Below, piece after piece: positions 6,522 to 14,911 of a stretch of 36,985 nt of DNA. Origin of the DNA: Bradyrhizobium guangdongense. Its GTDB lineage: Bacteria; Pseudomonadota; Alphaproteobacteria; Rhizobiales; Xanthobacteraceae. Below the pieces are notes generated by a model. It was not told the DNA's origin. It was given only the letters and a program-made list of their open reading frames with translations, and made no database searches. Position 1 is the stretch's first letter, and each line of letters opens with the position of its first letter. Made by a program: the position numbers and the translations under genes. Where the stretch lies: positions 1 to 36,985 of the forward strand of contig NZ_PPPT01000192.1 of assembly GCF_006483445.1 (NCBI RefSeq). The letters are read 5' to 3'.

Positions 6522-8777
6522 TTAGACCAGCAGCTCCTCGATCCGGATCGGGAAGCGACGGACGCGGACGCCGGTCGCGTGCCAGACGGCATTGGCGACC
6601 GCGCCGGCGCTGCCGGTGATGCCGATCTCGCCGACGCCCTTGATGCCGAGCGCGTTCACATGCGGATCGTGCTCCTCGACCGTGAGCACGTCCAGCGAGG
6701 GCACGTCCGCGTTCACGGGGATGTGGTACTCGCCGAGATTGGCATTCATGATCCGGCCCGTGCGCCGGTCGGTGATGGCCTCCTCGTGGAGTGCAAAGGA
6801 CACGCCCCAGATCATGCCGCCAAACAGCTGGCTCTTCACCAGATGCGGATTGACGATGCGCCCGGCCGCGAAGGTGCCGACCATGCGCGTGACGCGGACC
6901 TGGCCCAGTTCGGGATCGACTTTCACTTCGGCAAAGACAGCGCCATGCGCGTGCATCGCATATTCTTCCATCGCGGCTGGGTTGGCCGCGCCGGTGCCAC
7001 GCGCCTCGATCTCGGCGAGTCCGGCTCGCGCCAGAATGTCGGAGTAGCTTTCCCCGCGGCTCTCGTCATCGCGCCGGAACAGCTTTCCATCCCGCGCGAT
7101 CACACCTGTATTGCCGGCGCCGAAGAGCGGCGAGCGCTCGTCCTTGGTCGCGAGATCGGCAAGCTTCGCGATCACGGCCGCGCCCGCATTGTGGATCGCA
7201 GCGCCCGCGGTCGCCGTGTGCGCGGAGCCGCCGGCGATGCCGGCGTCGGGCAGATTGGAGTGACCGGATCTGAACTCGACGCGATCGACATCGAGCCCGA
7301 GGCCGTCGGCCGCGATCTGTGCGAAGGCGGTCCAGGCGCCCTGTCCCATGTCGTGCGTGCCGATCTCCACCACACCGGAGCCGTCGCGGCGGATCGCCGC
7401 GCGCGCTTCGGCCTGGAACATCAACGCCGGGAAGGTCGCGGTGCCCATGCCCCAGCCGACCAGCAGGCCGGCATCGTCGCGCATCCCGCGCGGTGCAAGC
7501 TTGCGCTTCGACCAGCCGAAGCGTGTCGCGCCCTGCTCGTAGCAGGCGCGCAGCGCCTTGGACGAGAACGGCTTGCCGGAGATCGGCTCGACCTCGGCGT
7601 AGTTCTTCAGGCGGAAGGCGAGCGGATCCATGCCGCAGGCAAATGCCATCTCGTCGATCGCGCTTTCGAGTGCAATCGATCCGGTGGCCTCGCCCGGCGC
7701 GCGCATGAACAGCGGCGTGCCGGTATCGACGCGCACCGCGTCATGCGTGGTGCGAATCGCGGGGCTGGCATAGAGCGTGTGCGAGGCGTCGGCGGCCGGT
7801 TCATAGAAATCGTCGTAGCTGCTCGACACGGTCCGCGCGTGATGCTCGATCGCAGTCAGCTGTCCTTCGCCGTCCGCGCCGAGACGCAGGCGCTGGCGGG
7901 TCGGCGCGCGATGACCGACCGGGCCGTACATCTGCTCACGGCGCAGCACGAGCTTGACCGGTTTGCCGACCAGCTTTGCCGCCATGATGCCGAGCACCGG
8001 CGGCCCGCCCATCAGCCCCTTGGAGCCAAAGCCGCCGCCGAGGAACGGACTGCGGATATGGATGTTCTCGTGCGCAAGCCCGAACAATTCGGCGATGCGG
8101 GCACGCGACAGGATGAGACCCTGGGTCGGCATGTCGATCGACAGCTTGTCCCCGTCCCAGGCGACGACGATCGCATGCGGCTCCATCGCGTTGTGATATT
8201 GCGGCGGCGTCTCGTAGGTCGCATCGATCTGCTTCGCAGCCGATGCGAGGCCTGCCTCGACGTCGCCATGCTCGTTGACGGTCGGGTTACCGACGCCGAC
8301 CACCGGTGGCACGAAGACCTCGCCGGCATCGAGACCGACGCGCGGCGGCAACGCTTCGTAACGCGGCGCCAGCAACGCTGCGCCCTCAGTCGCGGCCTCC
8401 AGCGATTGGGCGATCACGACGGCAATCGGCTGGTTGGCGTAGCGGACCTCGTCGTTTTGCAGGGATTCCATCCGGAACACGAACGGGTTGGTCTTGATCT
8501 CCGGATCGATCGCAAGCTTCGGCCTGTTGGCCGAAGTCATCACCTCGACGACGCCGGGATGGCGCTTCGCCGCCGCGACATCCAGCGACGTCACGTGGCC
8601 CCGCGCGATGCTGGAGGCCGCGATCACCGCGAAGAGCATTCCTGGCAAGTGATTGTCCGCGGCATAGGTCGCCTGCCCCTTGACCTTCAGGACGCCGTCG
8701 CGACGGGTCAGCGGCTGGCCGATATTCGAACCATGCCTGACATGGGCGGGGGCGGTGGTGAGATTGAGCTCAGACAT
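6522..8777 (-). CDS. Molybdopterin-binding subunit of xanthine dehydrogenase-family aldehyde oxidoreductase (PaoC-like)
   Basis: A 751-residue catalytic subunit of a molybdenum hydroxylase. Family hallmarks visible are FLGGGFGSKG (moco-binding loop), RAPGEATGSIALESAIDEMA, GTHDMGQGAWTAFAQ and the C-terminal KGVGEIGITGSAGAV, in which Glu717 is the expected catalytic base. The size and the order small Fe-S, FAD, Mo subunit match PaoABC/YagTSR, periplasmic aldehyde oxidoreductase of E. coli, rather than xanthine dehydrogenase. It is the last gene of the operon; its start overlaps the FAD subunit stop by 8 bases. The probable role is detoxifying aldehydes by oxidation to acids. Substrate is not determinable from sequence, and no PaoD-type maturation gene is adjacent. 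Confidence 0.92.
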   Translation of the reverse strand: MSELNLTTAPAHVRHGSNIGQPLTRRDGVLKVKGQATYAADNHLPGMLFAVIAASSIARGHVTSLDVAAAKRHPGVVEVMTSANRPKLAIDPEIKTNPFVFRMESLQNDEVRYANQPIAVVIAQSLEAATEGAALLAPRYEALPPRVGLDAGEVFVPPVVGVGNPTVNEHGDVEAGLASAAKQIDATYETPPQYHNAMEPHAIVVAWDGDKLSIDMPTQGLILSRARIAELFGLAHENIHIRSPFLGGGFGSKGLMGGPPVLGIMAAKLVGKPVKLVLRREQMYGPVGHRAPTRQRLRLGADGEGQLTAIEHHARTVSSSYDDFYEPAADASHTLYASPAIRTTHDAVRVDTGTPLFMRAPGEATGSIALESAIDEMAFACGMDPLAFRLKNYAEVEPISGKPFSSKALRACYEQGATRFGWSKRKLAPRGMRDDAGLLVGWGMGTATFPALMFQAEARAAIRRDGSGVVEIGTHDMGQGAWTAFAQIAADGLGLDVDRVEFRSGHSNLPDAGIAGGSAHTATAGAAIHNAGAAVIAKLADLATKDERSPLFGAGNTGVIARDGKLFRRDDESRGESYSDILARAGLAEIEARGTGAANPAAMEEYAMHAHGAVFAEVKVDPELGQVRVTRMVGTFAAGRIVNPHLVKSQLFGGMIWGVSFALHEEAITDRRTGRIMNANLGEYHIPVNADVPSLDVLTVEEHDPHVNALGIKGVGEIGITGSAGAVANAVWHATGVRVRRFPIRIEELLV

Positions 8778-9825
8778 GCAGGGCTCCGGAAACAGATGCG
8801 AAGGGAGAGGCCGGCAATGCTGGAACGCGCGCAGGCGTTCCGGCTGCGGCCAGGGTCAGCGCGCGCACGACGATGCGGCGCGCCAGTTCGATCTTGAAGG
8901 CGTTGTCGCCGGACGGCTTTGCGCCTGCGAGCGCAAGCTGCGCGGCCTGCTGGAAGCTTGCCGCATCAGGCGTAGCTCCCTTCAGCACCTGCTCGGCCGT
9001 ATCGGCACGCCATGGTTTGGCGGCGACACCGCCAAGCGCGAGCCGGGCTTCGGCGATCCTGCCGTTCTCGATCCGGAGCGCGGCTGCGGCCGATACGACG
9101 GCAAAGGCGTAGGACGTCCGCTCGCGAACTTTCAGGTAGCGCGCATGCGTGGCAAAGGTACGTGCCGAAGCAGGCAAACGCACAGCGACGATGAGATCGC
9201 CGGGTTGAAGCGCGCTGTCGCGCTCCGGTGCATCGCCGGGCAGACGGTGAAGCTCTGCGAGCGGCAATTCGCGGCGGCCGCTCTTGCCTTCGATCTCGAC
9301 GATCGCATCGAGCGCGACCAGCGGCACGCAGAAATCGGACGGGTGCGTGGCGATGCAGCCCTCGCTCCAGCCGAGCACGGCATGCAGCCGGTTCTCGCCG
9401 TCGCGCGCATCGCAGCCGCTGCCGGCCTCGCGCTTGTTGCAACGGCTCGCCGTGTCATAGAAGTAGGCGCAGCGCGTCCGTTGCAGCAGGTTGCCACCGA
9501 CCGTCGCAGCGTTGCGCAACTGCGCGGATGCACCGGACAGCAAAGCCTCCGCAACAGCGGGATAGGCCTTGGCGAAGCGGGCATCATGCGCGAGATTGGC
9601 ATTGCGCACGAGCGCGCCGATGCGGACGCTGCCGTCGGCGAGAGGCTCGACCCGGTCGAGACCGGGCAAGCGGGTGACGTCGACCAGGCGATCGGGACGG
9701 CTCACCCCACCCTTCATGAGGTCGAGCAGATTGGTGCCTGCGGCAAGATAGGCCGAACCCGGCTGCGCGGCTGCTGCGACGGCCTCCGCAATCGACGCGG
9801 GGCGGACGTATTCGAACTGTTTCAT
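8770..9825 (-). CDS. FAD-binding subunit of aldehyde oxidoreductase (PaoB-like)
   Basis: A 351-residue medium subunit that passes electrons from the Fe-S centres to FAD. YLAAGTNLLDLMKGG (26-40) and the NAATVGGNLLQRTRC stretch (105-119) are the FAD-contact motifs of the CO dehydrogenase/xanthine dehydrogenase M subunit family. An insert with Cys119, Cys129, Cys138 and Cys157 matches the loop that in PaoB-type subunits carries an additional [4Fe-4S] cluster, which sets this subgroup apart from xanthine dehydrogenases. It overlaps both neighbours (4 bases with the Fe-S subunit, 8 with the Mo subunit), so subunits are translated together. Cluster content is inference from family knowledge. Confidence 0.9.
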   Translation of the reverse strand: MKQFEYVRPASIAEAVAAAAQPGSAYLAAGTNLLDLMKGGVSRPDRLVDVTRLPGLDRVEPLADGSVRIGALVRNANLAHDARFAKAYPAVAEALLSGASAQLRNAATVGGNLLQRTRCAYFYDTASRCNKREAGSGCDARDGENRLHAVLGWSEGCIATHPSDFCVPLVALDAIVEIEGKSGRRELPLAELHRLPGDAPERDSALQPGDLIVAVRLPASARTFATHARYLKVRERTSYAFAVVSAAAALRIENGRIAEARLALGGVAAKPWRADTAEQVLKGATPDAASFQQAAQLALAGAKPSGDNAFKIELARRIVVRALTLAAAGTPARVPALPASPFASVSGALHV

Positions 9826-10319
9826 GCTGAGAGCCTCTGCTTGGCTTCGTCCTGGCCGGCCTGCACCTCAAGCACGGCATCAACGATGCCGGCGTAGGCG
9901 CCGCAGCGGCAGAGATTGCCGCTCATGCATTCGCGGATGCGCTCGGGATCGTTGCCCGCCTGCGCTTCCTGCATCATGCCGATCGCGCTCATGATCTGGC
10001 CCGGCGTGCAGAATCCGCACTGGAAACCATCATGGGCGATGAAGGCGGCTTGCATAGGATGCAACTGGTCGCCGCGCGCGACGCCCTCGATGGTGAGGAT
10101 GTCGGCGCCGTCATGGCTGACGGCGAGTGCGAGGCAGGAGTTGATGCGCTTGCCGTCGATGAGAATTGTGCAAGCGCCGCACTGGCCGCGATCGCATCCC
10201 TTCTTGGTGCCGGTGAGTTGCAGGCGCTCACGCAGGAGATCGAGCAGCGTGACGCGGGGATCGTCGAGGACGAAATCGCGCCGTGCACCGTTCACGGTGA
10301 GGCTGATGGAGTGGGTCAT
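9822..10319 (-). CDS. [2Fe-2S] subunit of aldehyde oxidoreductase (PaoA-like)
   Basis: A 165-residue small subunit with two [2Fe-2S] clusters. The plant-ferredoxin cluster uses Cys42, Cys47, Cys50 and Cys62 (GCDRGQCGAC). The C-terminal helical cluster uses Cys101, Cys104, Cys137 and Cys139 (QCGFCTPGQ, NLCRCG). E. coli PaoA carries a Tat signal of about 50 residues; here the protein starts directly with the ferredoxin fold (MTHSISLTVNG) and no upstream twin-arginine extension is in frame, so this enzyme is probably cytoplasmic. It is the first gene of the operon, divergent from a TetR regulator. Confidence 0.92.
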   Translation of the reverse strand: MTHSISLTVNGARRDFVLDDPRVTLLDLLRERLQLTGTKKGCDRGQCGACTILIDGKRINSCLALAVSHDGADILTIEGVARGDQLHPMQAAFIAHDGFQCGFCTPGQIMSAIGMMQEAQAGNDPERIRECMSGNLCRCGAYAGIVDAVLEVQAGQDEAKQRLSA

Positions 10320-10431
10320 ACAAGGCTCCGATCAGATATGGACATGAGTCATCGTGCGGCGTGCCGTTGCGCGACCGCCGTCGATCCGCGCCGCGCGGAC
10401 ATTTTCCGCGTCGGCGTTGCTCGGGGAAGAT

Positions 10432-10448
10432 ACGGAGGCACCCTCCGT
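10432..10448. promoter_or_regulatory. TetR-type operator ACGGAGG-cac-CCTCCGT
   Basis: A perfect 7-base dyad with a 3-base centre lies 112 bases upstream of the aldehyde oxidoreductase operon and 113 bases upstream of the TetR start. Its symmetry, length and position between the two divergent units are those of a TetR-family operator. The assignment to the adjacent regulator is inference. Confidence 0.6.
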
Positions 10449-10560
10449 TTAACAAGGGCCGCCGGAAAATTATTGGAATCCGTCAAAAGGCCGTGCGCAT
10501 ACAACGCGATGCAGCTAGCCAAGGGTTCAATCTAACCAATTCGTGATCTACATTGCCGGC

Positions 10561-11190
10561 ATGGACGACCAGCCCGACCATATCCGCAAGCCGCGCGCCG
10601 ATGCCGTGCGCAACCGCGAGCGCGTGCTCGAGGCCGCCAAGGCCGTGTTCAGCGCGGGTGGGCCGGAGGCGAGCCTGGAAGCCGTCGCCAAACGTGCCGG
10701 GGTCGGGATCGGCACACTCTACCGGCACTTTCCGACGCGCGAGGCGCTGTTCGAAGCGGTGTACCGGCGCGAGGTCGAGCAGCTCAGCGAGCTCGCCGAG
10801 CAATTGAAGACTGCCGAGGATCCGGTCGACGCGCTGCGGCGCTGGCTGCGCTCCAACGTCGAATTCGTCGCCACCAAAAAGGGCATGCTGGCCGCACTTG
10901 CGCTGACGTTCCAGTCCGATCTTGCCACCTTCTCGATGGACCGGCTGACCAAGGCGATTGGCACGCTGCTCGACCGCGCCGTTGCGGCCGGCCAGATGCG
11001 CGCCGAAATCAGCGCGCAGGACCTGCTCAGGGCGCTGATCGGCATGTGCTACATGCACGACCAACCCGGCTGGCAATCGTCGGTGCTGCGGATGCTCGAT
11101 GTACTCGTCGATGGCCTGTGCGTGCAGCCCGCGATAAAGGCGCAACCGAAACGCCCCTCCGCCAAGCCGGCAACGAAGCGGAAGCGATAA
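10561..11190 (+). CDS. TetR-family transcriptional regulator
   Basis: A 209-residue repressor. The helix-turn-helix covers residues about 15-60: RNRERVLEAAKAVF, then SLEAVAKRAGVGIGTLYRHF and REALFEAVYRREVE. The C-terminal ligand domain includes ALTFQSDLATFSMDRL and a segment with DLLRALIGMCY. A Lys/Arg-rich tail (KAQPKRPSAKPATKRKR) is unusual and may aid DNA contact. The ATG at 10561 is chosen; a GTG six codons earlier adds nothing conserved. It is divergent from the molybdenum aldehyde oxidoreductase operon and probably represses it until an aldehyde or drug-like ligand binds. The gene ends directly against the LysR gene stop on the other strand. Confidence 0.9.
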   Translation: MDDQPDHIRKPRADAVRNRERVLEAAKAVFSAGGPEASLEAVAKRAGVGIGTLYRHFPTREALFEAVYRREVEQLSELAEQLKTAEDPVDALRRWLRSNVEFVATKKGMLAALALTFQSDLATFSMDRLTKAIGTLLDRAVAAGQMRAEISAQDLLRALIGMCYMHDQPGWQSSVLRMLDVLVDGLCVQPAIKAQPKRPSAKPATKRKR

Positions 11191-12081
11191 TCATCCCGTC
11201 AAAATCGGCTTCAGCGCCTCGCGCTGGAGCACGATGAAATCAAAGAACGCAGCGACCCGCGGCACGCGCCGGAGATCGGGATGCGTGAGGATGCGCCAGC
11301 TCCGCGTCAGTTCCGGGATCGGGCCGAGCACGCGCACGAGGTCGGCCTCGGCATCGCCGAGCGCGATGGGAAGCGGCCCGATGCCGACGCCTGACTTGAT
11401 CGCGGAGACGAGACCGAGCACGCTGTTGATGCGCGCCGCCATCTTTGCATCCGGCGCAACCTCCTTCAGCCATTTGACGGCGCGGTGATTGGCAAGGGAC
11501 TCGTCGAGCCCGACCAGCAAGTGACGCGAAAGGTCTTCGACGCGCTCCGGCCGGCCGTGCCGTTCGAGATAATCGCGGCTGGCATAGACCGCCCAGATCG
11601 ACTCCGCGAGCTTGCGCCCGACCAGCTCGTCGTCGGTGTCGCCGGAGCGGAAGGCAACGTCGACCTCGCCCTTCGAGAGATCGAGATAGCGGTCGCTCAT
11701 CACGAACTCGACGCGGAGAGAAGGATGCTGCGCGTGAAAGCTGTCGACGAGGCCGGACTGGATGAGCCGGGCGACGATCGGCTCCGGACAGGTGACGCGG
11801 ATCACGCCCTTCATGTCCTGCTCGATATCGGTCGTCCGCCGCTCGAAATCGATGATGGTGGCCTCGATCCGCTCGGCATAGGGCAACATGGCGTGGCCGA
11901 ATTCGGTGAGGCGGTAGCCGCTCGGCTGGCGCGTCACCAGGGTGCGGCCGAGCCGCCGCTCCAGTTCCTCGAGCCTGCGATGCACCGTCGACTGGCTGAG
12001 GCCGAGCGCCTTGCCGGCGGCGATCGTGCTGCCGTGCCGCGCGACCGCCAGGAAATATTTGAGGTCGTTCCAGTCGAACAT
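11191..12081 (-). CDS. LysR-family transcriptional regulator
   Basis: A 296-residue LysR protein. The winged helix-turn-helix is in residues 1-60 (FDWNDLKYFLAVARHGSTI, LSQSTVHRRLEELERRLGR), followed by the substrate-binding fold (VRVTCPEP, VAFRSGDTDDELVGRKL, SGVGIGPLPIALGD). The start MFDWND is the usual one in this subfamily, 12 codons inside the longest open frame. It is divergent from an exported cupin protein gene, which is the most likely target besides itself. Inducer unknown. The stop codon abuts that of the converging TetR gene. Confidence 0.9.
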   Translation of the reverse strand: MFDWNDLKYFLAVARHGSTIAAGKALGLSQSTVHRRLEELERRLGRTLVTRQPSGYRLTEFGHAMLPYAERIEATIIDFERRTTDIEQDMKGVIRVTCPEPIVARLIQSGLVDSFHAQHPSLRVEFVMSDRYLDLSKGEVDVAFRSGDTDDELVGRKLAESIWAVYASRDYLERHGRPERVEDLSRHLLVGLDESLANHRAVKWLKEVAPDAKMAARINSVLGLVSAIKSGVGIGPLPIALGDAEADLVRVLGPIPELTRSWRILTHPDLRRVPRVAAFFDFIVLQREALKPILTG

Positions 12082-12190
12082 GCCGGGATTATGCACTTCT
12101 GCGGCTGCCGCCCGCAATGTTGCGGCTCCCGGGCCCGGGCGGCGGCTCCTAGGGTGATGCGCATCCGTGACTTTGCAATGGAGACGTCAG

Positions 12191-12607
12191 ATGCGCCCTC
12201 ACCTCGCCCTCAGCGCCGCCATCGCCCTCGGATGGTCCAGTGCGGCAATCGCGCAGGATCATGGCGCGCACGGCATTGCCAAGCCGAATCTGGTGCTGCA
12301 GCAAGTGGTTGAGGGGCTGCCGAAGGACGACAAACAGTCGGTGCGGGTGATGACCGCGTCGTTCAAGCCGGGCGACAAGACGGTCTATCACACCCATCGT
12401 TTTCCGGTGACGGTCTACGTCCTGGAGGGCGCCTTCACCCTCGAGCTCAAGGGCCAACCGCCGCTGACGGTGAAGGCCGGTGAGGCGCTGGTGGAACCGC
12501 CCAACGTGGCAATGACCGGCTACAACCGGACCGACGGTGAGACCAAGGTCGTGATCTTCTATGTCAGCACGGTCGATACGCCATTCCTCGACCTGCTGTC
12601 GCATTAG
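12191..12607 (+). CDS. Exported cupin-domain protein
   Basis: A 138-residue protein. Residues 1-23 are a Sec signal peptide (MRPHLALSAAIALGWSSAAIA, cleavage before QDHGAHG). The remainder is a single small cupin barrel with FKPGDKTVYHTHRFPVTVYV (metal-binding His pair), a Glu in LEGAFTLEL and VEPPNVAMTGYN. The start is at 12191 because it gives the signal peptide and has GGAGACG upstream. Cupins of this kind bind a metal and may act as small oxygenases or sugar/acid-binding proteins in the periplasm; no reaction can be assigned. It is divergent from a LysR regulator. Confidence 0.82.
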   Translation: MRPHLALSAAIALGWSSAAIAQDHGAHGIAKPNLVLQQVVEGLPKDDKQSVRVMTASFKPGDKTVYHTHRFPVTVYVLEGAFTLELKGQPPLTVKAGEALVEPPNVAMTGYNRTDGETKVVIFYVSTVDTPFLDLLSH

Positions 12608-12677
12608 AGGCGTTTGCCTGCGCCGCCCCGTGGCGATAACCTCGCAAGGCCGGAAACGACCAAGCGAGGACACTGCC

Positions 12678-13082
12678 ATGCGCGCTCTCCTTGTCCTGAT
12701 CTGGATGCTCTTGGGCGGCGCATCCGCGCTCGCGGCTGACGACATCGCGGCCGCGCAGGGCGTGATCCGCGCGCAGGAGCAGGCGTTCGGACGCGACGAT
12801 GCCGCGGCCGCCTATTCCCACGCGGCGCCGGCGATCAAGCAGATCTTTCCGGCCGCCGACATCTTCCTGTCCATGGTGCAAAACTCCTACGCGCCGGTTT
12901 ACCGGCACCGGAGCTTTGAGTTCGGCGAGGTCAAGGTCGACGGCACCTGGATCGCGCAGCGCGTCAACATCGTCGACGACAAAGGAGACGGCTGGGTCGC
13001 GCTCTACACGCTCGAGCAGCAGCCGGATGGCAGCTACAAGATCACGGGCTGTTCGCTGTTGAAGGCGGGACAGTCGGTCTAG
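12678..13082 (+). CDS. Exported DUF4864-family protein
   Basis: A 134-residue protein with a signal peptide in residues 1-19 (MRALLVLIWMLLGGASALA). The rest resembles DUF4864, an NTF2-like fold family: IRAQEQAFGRDDAAAAYSHA, then FLSMVQNSYAPVYRHRSFEF, ending YTLEQQPDGSYKITGCSLLK. The start at 12678 is preferred because the open frame continues upstream into the cupin gene without coding character. Function is unknown. It follows the cupin gene by 70 bases on the same strand and may be co-transcribed. The 3' end overlaps, tail to tail, a small disrupted gene on the other strand. Confidence 0.8.
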   Translation: MRALLVLIWMLLGGASALAADDIAAAQGVIRAQEQAFGRDDAAAAYSHAAPAIKQIFPAADIFLSMVQNSYAPVYRHRSFEFGEVKVDGTWIAQRVNIVDDKGDGWVALYTLEQQPDGSYKITGCSLLKAGQSV

Positions 13083-13262
13083 GAGTCTGATCCTCCGGCG
13101 GTGAAGAACGACGTAAATGGAAGAGCGGCCATATCGCAAACGACAGTGACTAAAAACACCTGTTGCAATGACGCCCAAGGCGCTGAGCAGGCCGGCCAGC
13201 AAGTGGAAGAACAGGCGCATCGGGTGTCCGCAAAATCTCGCAGCTTGCGCGATGATGCTCAT
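13079..13262 (-). pseudogene. Small membrane protein gene with a single-base frameshift
   Basis: Reading the minus strand from the ATG at 13262 (preceded by AGGGG) gives MSIIAQAARFCGHP, then a hydrophobic span MRLFFHLLAGLLSALGVIAT. After GTTTTTAG the frame turns into an Arg-rich stretch that runs antisense into the DUF4864 gene. Removing one T from the T5 run (plus-strand A5 at 13152-13156) restores a frame that reads VTVVCDMAALPFTSFFTAGG and stops at 13079. The joined product would be 60 residues, one membrane span. This is either an inactivated gene or a base-call error. The restored sequence looks protein-like; homology is not tested. Confidence 0.5.
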
Positions 13263-13497
13263 CTACCCCTGATTTGCCGACGTGTCAAGCTATTTTTCTA
13301 TAAATCCGTATTTCTGAAATCGGCTGAAACGTCCCTTTCCCGCACGTGCACGCCGGTTCGCGTCAAGAAGACGTGTCAAAACAGGAATCTAGCGCCCCTT
13401 GCCGATTCCATCGGAACGGAAACGGCTCCGGCATTTCCTACTGTGCATGGGGTTGTTTTCGATTTTGGTGGAAGGCCCGGTGAATTCGCCCCCGGGG

Positions 13498-14793
13498 TCA
13501 GGTCGCAAAGCCCGGCCCGGTCCTTGCGACGTTCATCCGCGCGCGGATCAACAGCATCACCACGATCGCGAGGTTGACGGCGTTCCACGCAACGCCATTG
13601 GCGAAAGCCGCGGCGTAGGAGCCGGTGGCGTCGAAAATCACGCCCGAAATCCAGCCGCCGAAGGACATGCCGAACACCGAGGCGAAGATGACGATACCGA
13701 CCCGCGTCGCGGCCTGGCTTGCCGGCATCGCTTCCCGCACGATGATGGCATAGCTCGGCACGATGCCGCCCTGGAACAGGCCGAACATCGCGGAGATCAG
13801 GTAAAGCGAAGCGAGGCTGTCGAAGAACAGATAGAACACCAGGGCAAAGCCCTGCGCGATCGACCCGATCAGCAGCGTGCGCATGCCCCCGACCTTGTCG
13901 GCGAGGAAGCCCGAACCGATCCGGCTGACGATGCCGCAGGCCATCATCAGCGACAGCATTTCGGCGCCGCGCGCCACGCCATAGCCGAGATCGCCGCAAT
14001 AGGCGACGATATGGACCTGCGGCATCGCCATCGCCACGCAGCAGGAGATGCTCGCGATCGAGAGCAGCACGGTCAGCGTGTTGGTGGAGAGCTTGAGATC
14101 GACGCGCGGCGGCGGTGCATTGGCGTGATTGCGCACCTGGTCGTCGCCCATCTGGGCCCGCAGCAACAGCAGCAAGATCGACATCAGGCCCGCGCAGACG
14201 ATGCCGATCCAGATATGGGTCCAGCGCCAGCCGACCGTCTCCATGCCGAAATTCACGATCGGAGGCCAGATCGCACCTGCGACATAGTTGCCGCTCGCCA
14301 CGATGGTGACGGCGAGACCGCGATAGCGCTCGAACCAGTGCGAGGCTTCCGCCATCAGCGGCGCGAAGGTCGCCGACGTGCCGAGGCCGATCAGGAAATA
14401 CACCGCCACGAATTGCCAGAGCTGGGTGGACAAGCCTGCCAGCACATTGGAGACGCCGAGAAAAGCGATGCTGATGGCCATCGCCGGCACGATGCCGACG
14501 CGATCGGTAATCCGGCCGGTGATGACACCGCCGAGACCGAAGCCGAACATCATGAGCGTGAAGGCCAGCGATACCGCGCCGCGCGTCGCGGCGAACTCGG
14601 TCTGCACCACCGGAATGACGACCACGACCGCCCACATGCCGACGGCCCCGATCGAACCGATCAACAGCGCGAAGACGAGTCTCACCCAGGCCTGACGCGA
14701 ATCAGGGGTGAAGGCGGATGGCTTCTGTTCTGGATGACCGGGGGCGAGCACGGCGTGAACTTCTGCGCTGACGGCCTTGCGGTCAAGCATCAT
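13498..14793 (-). CDS. MFS transporter (oxalate/formate antiporter-like group)
   Basis: A 431-residue inner-membrane carrier with about 12 hydrophobic spans in two halves. The loop after helix 2 reads GRITDRVGIVPAM, the MFS A-motif, and a second copy occurs in the C-terminal half (GFLADKVGGMRTLLIG). Helix-rich segments such as FGLGGVITG and NYVAGAIWPPIVN fit the MCT/OFA branch that moves small monocarboxylates. The N-terminal 35 residues are hydrophilic. It is a single gene, divergent from the copper operon with 118 bases between. Substrate unknown. A start a few codons later is possible. Confidence 0.88.
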   Translation of the reverse strand: MMLDRKAVSAEVHAVLAPGHPEQKPSAFTPDSRQAWVRLVFALLIGSIGAVGMWAVVVVIPVVQTEFAATRGAVSLAFTLMMFGFGLGGVITGRITDRVGIVPAMAISIAFLGVSNVLAGLSTQLWQFVAVYFLIGLGTSATFAPLMAEASHWFERYRGLAVTIVASGNYVAGAIWPPIVNFGMETVGWRWTHIWIGIVCAGLMSILLLLLRAQMGDDQVRNHANAPPPRVDLKLSTNTLTVLLSIASISCCVAMAMPQVHIVAYCGDLGYGVARGAEMLSLMMACGIVSRIGSGFLADKVGGMRTLLIGSIAQGFALVFYLFFDSLASLYLISAMFGLFQGGIVPSYAIIVREAMPASQAATRVGIVIFASVFGMSFGGWISGVIFDATGSYAAAFANGVAWNAVNLAIVVMLLIRARMNVARTGPGFAT

Positions 14794-14882
14794 GCCGCGA
14801 TATTAGGCATGCGCGGTGCGCTGCAATAAGAAATGCTTGGCGAAACCTCGCTTTGCAATTACTTTGCAGTCGGCGCGTGCAC

Positions 14883-14897
14883 CATTGCCGTGCAATG
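14883..14897. promoter_or_regulatory. Dyad CATTGC-cgt-GCAATG upstream of copper operon
   Basis: A perfect 6-base dyad with a 3-base centre ends 14 bases before the first gene of the copper operon. The pentamer GCAAT also occurs at 14823 and 14855 in the same intergenic region. This could be an operator; it does not clearly match the CueR or CopY boxes I know. Confidence 0.35.
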
Positions 14898-14911
14898 AGC
14901 AGTTTTGGCGG

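Noticed and set aside
6462..8897. An 811-codon plus-strand open frame over the Mo subunit gene
   Set aside because: It shows the Arg/Asp/His-rich composition of antisense frames and overlaps a clearly recognised enzyme.
12128..12139. Palindrome CCCGGGCCCGGG between the LysR and cupin genes
   Set aside because: Pure G/C palindromes of this size arise easily at this base composition, and it does not have the T-N11-A layout of LysR sites.
13150..13158. Programmed frameshift at GTTTTTA in the small membrane-protein gene
   Set aside because: Restoring the frame needs a +1 shift (one base skipped), not the -1 shift typical for such a run, and no stimulatory structure is obvious. A mutation or sequencing error is simpler.
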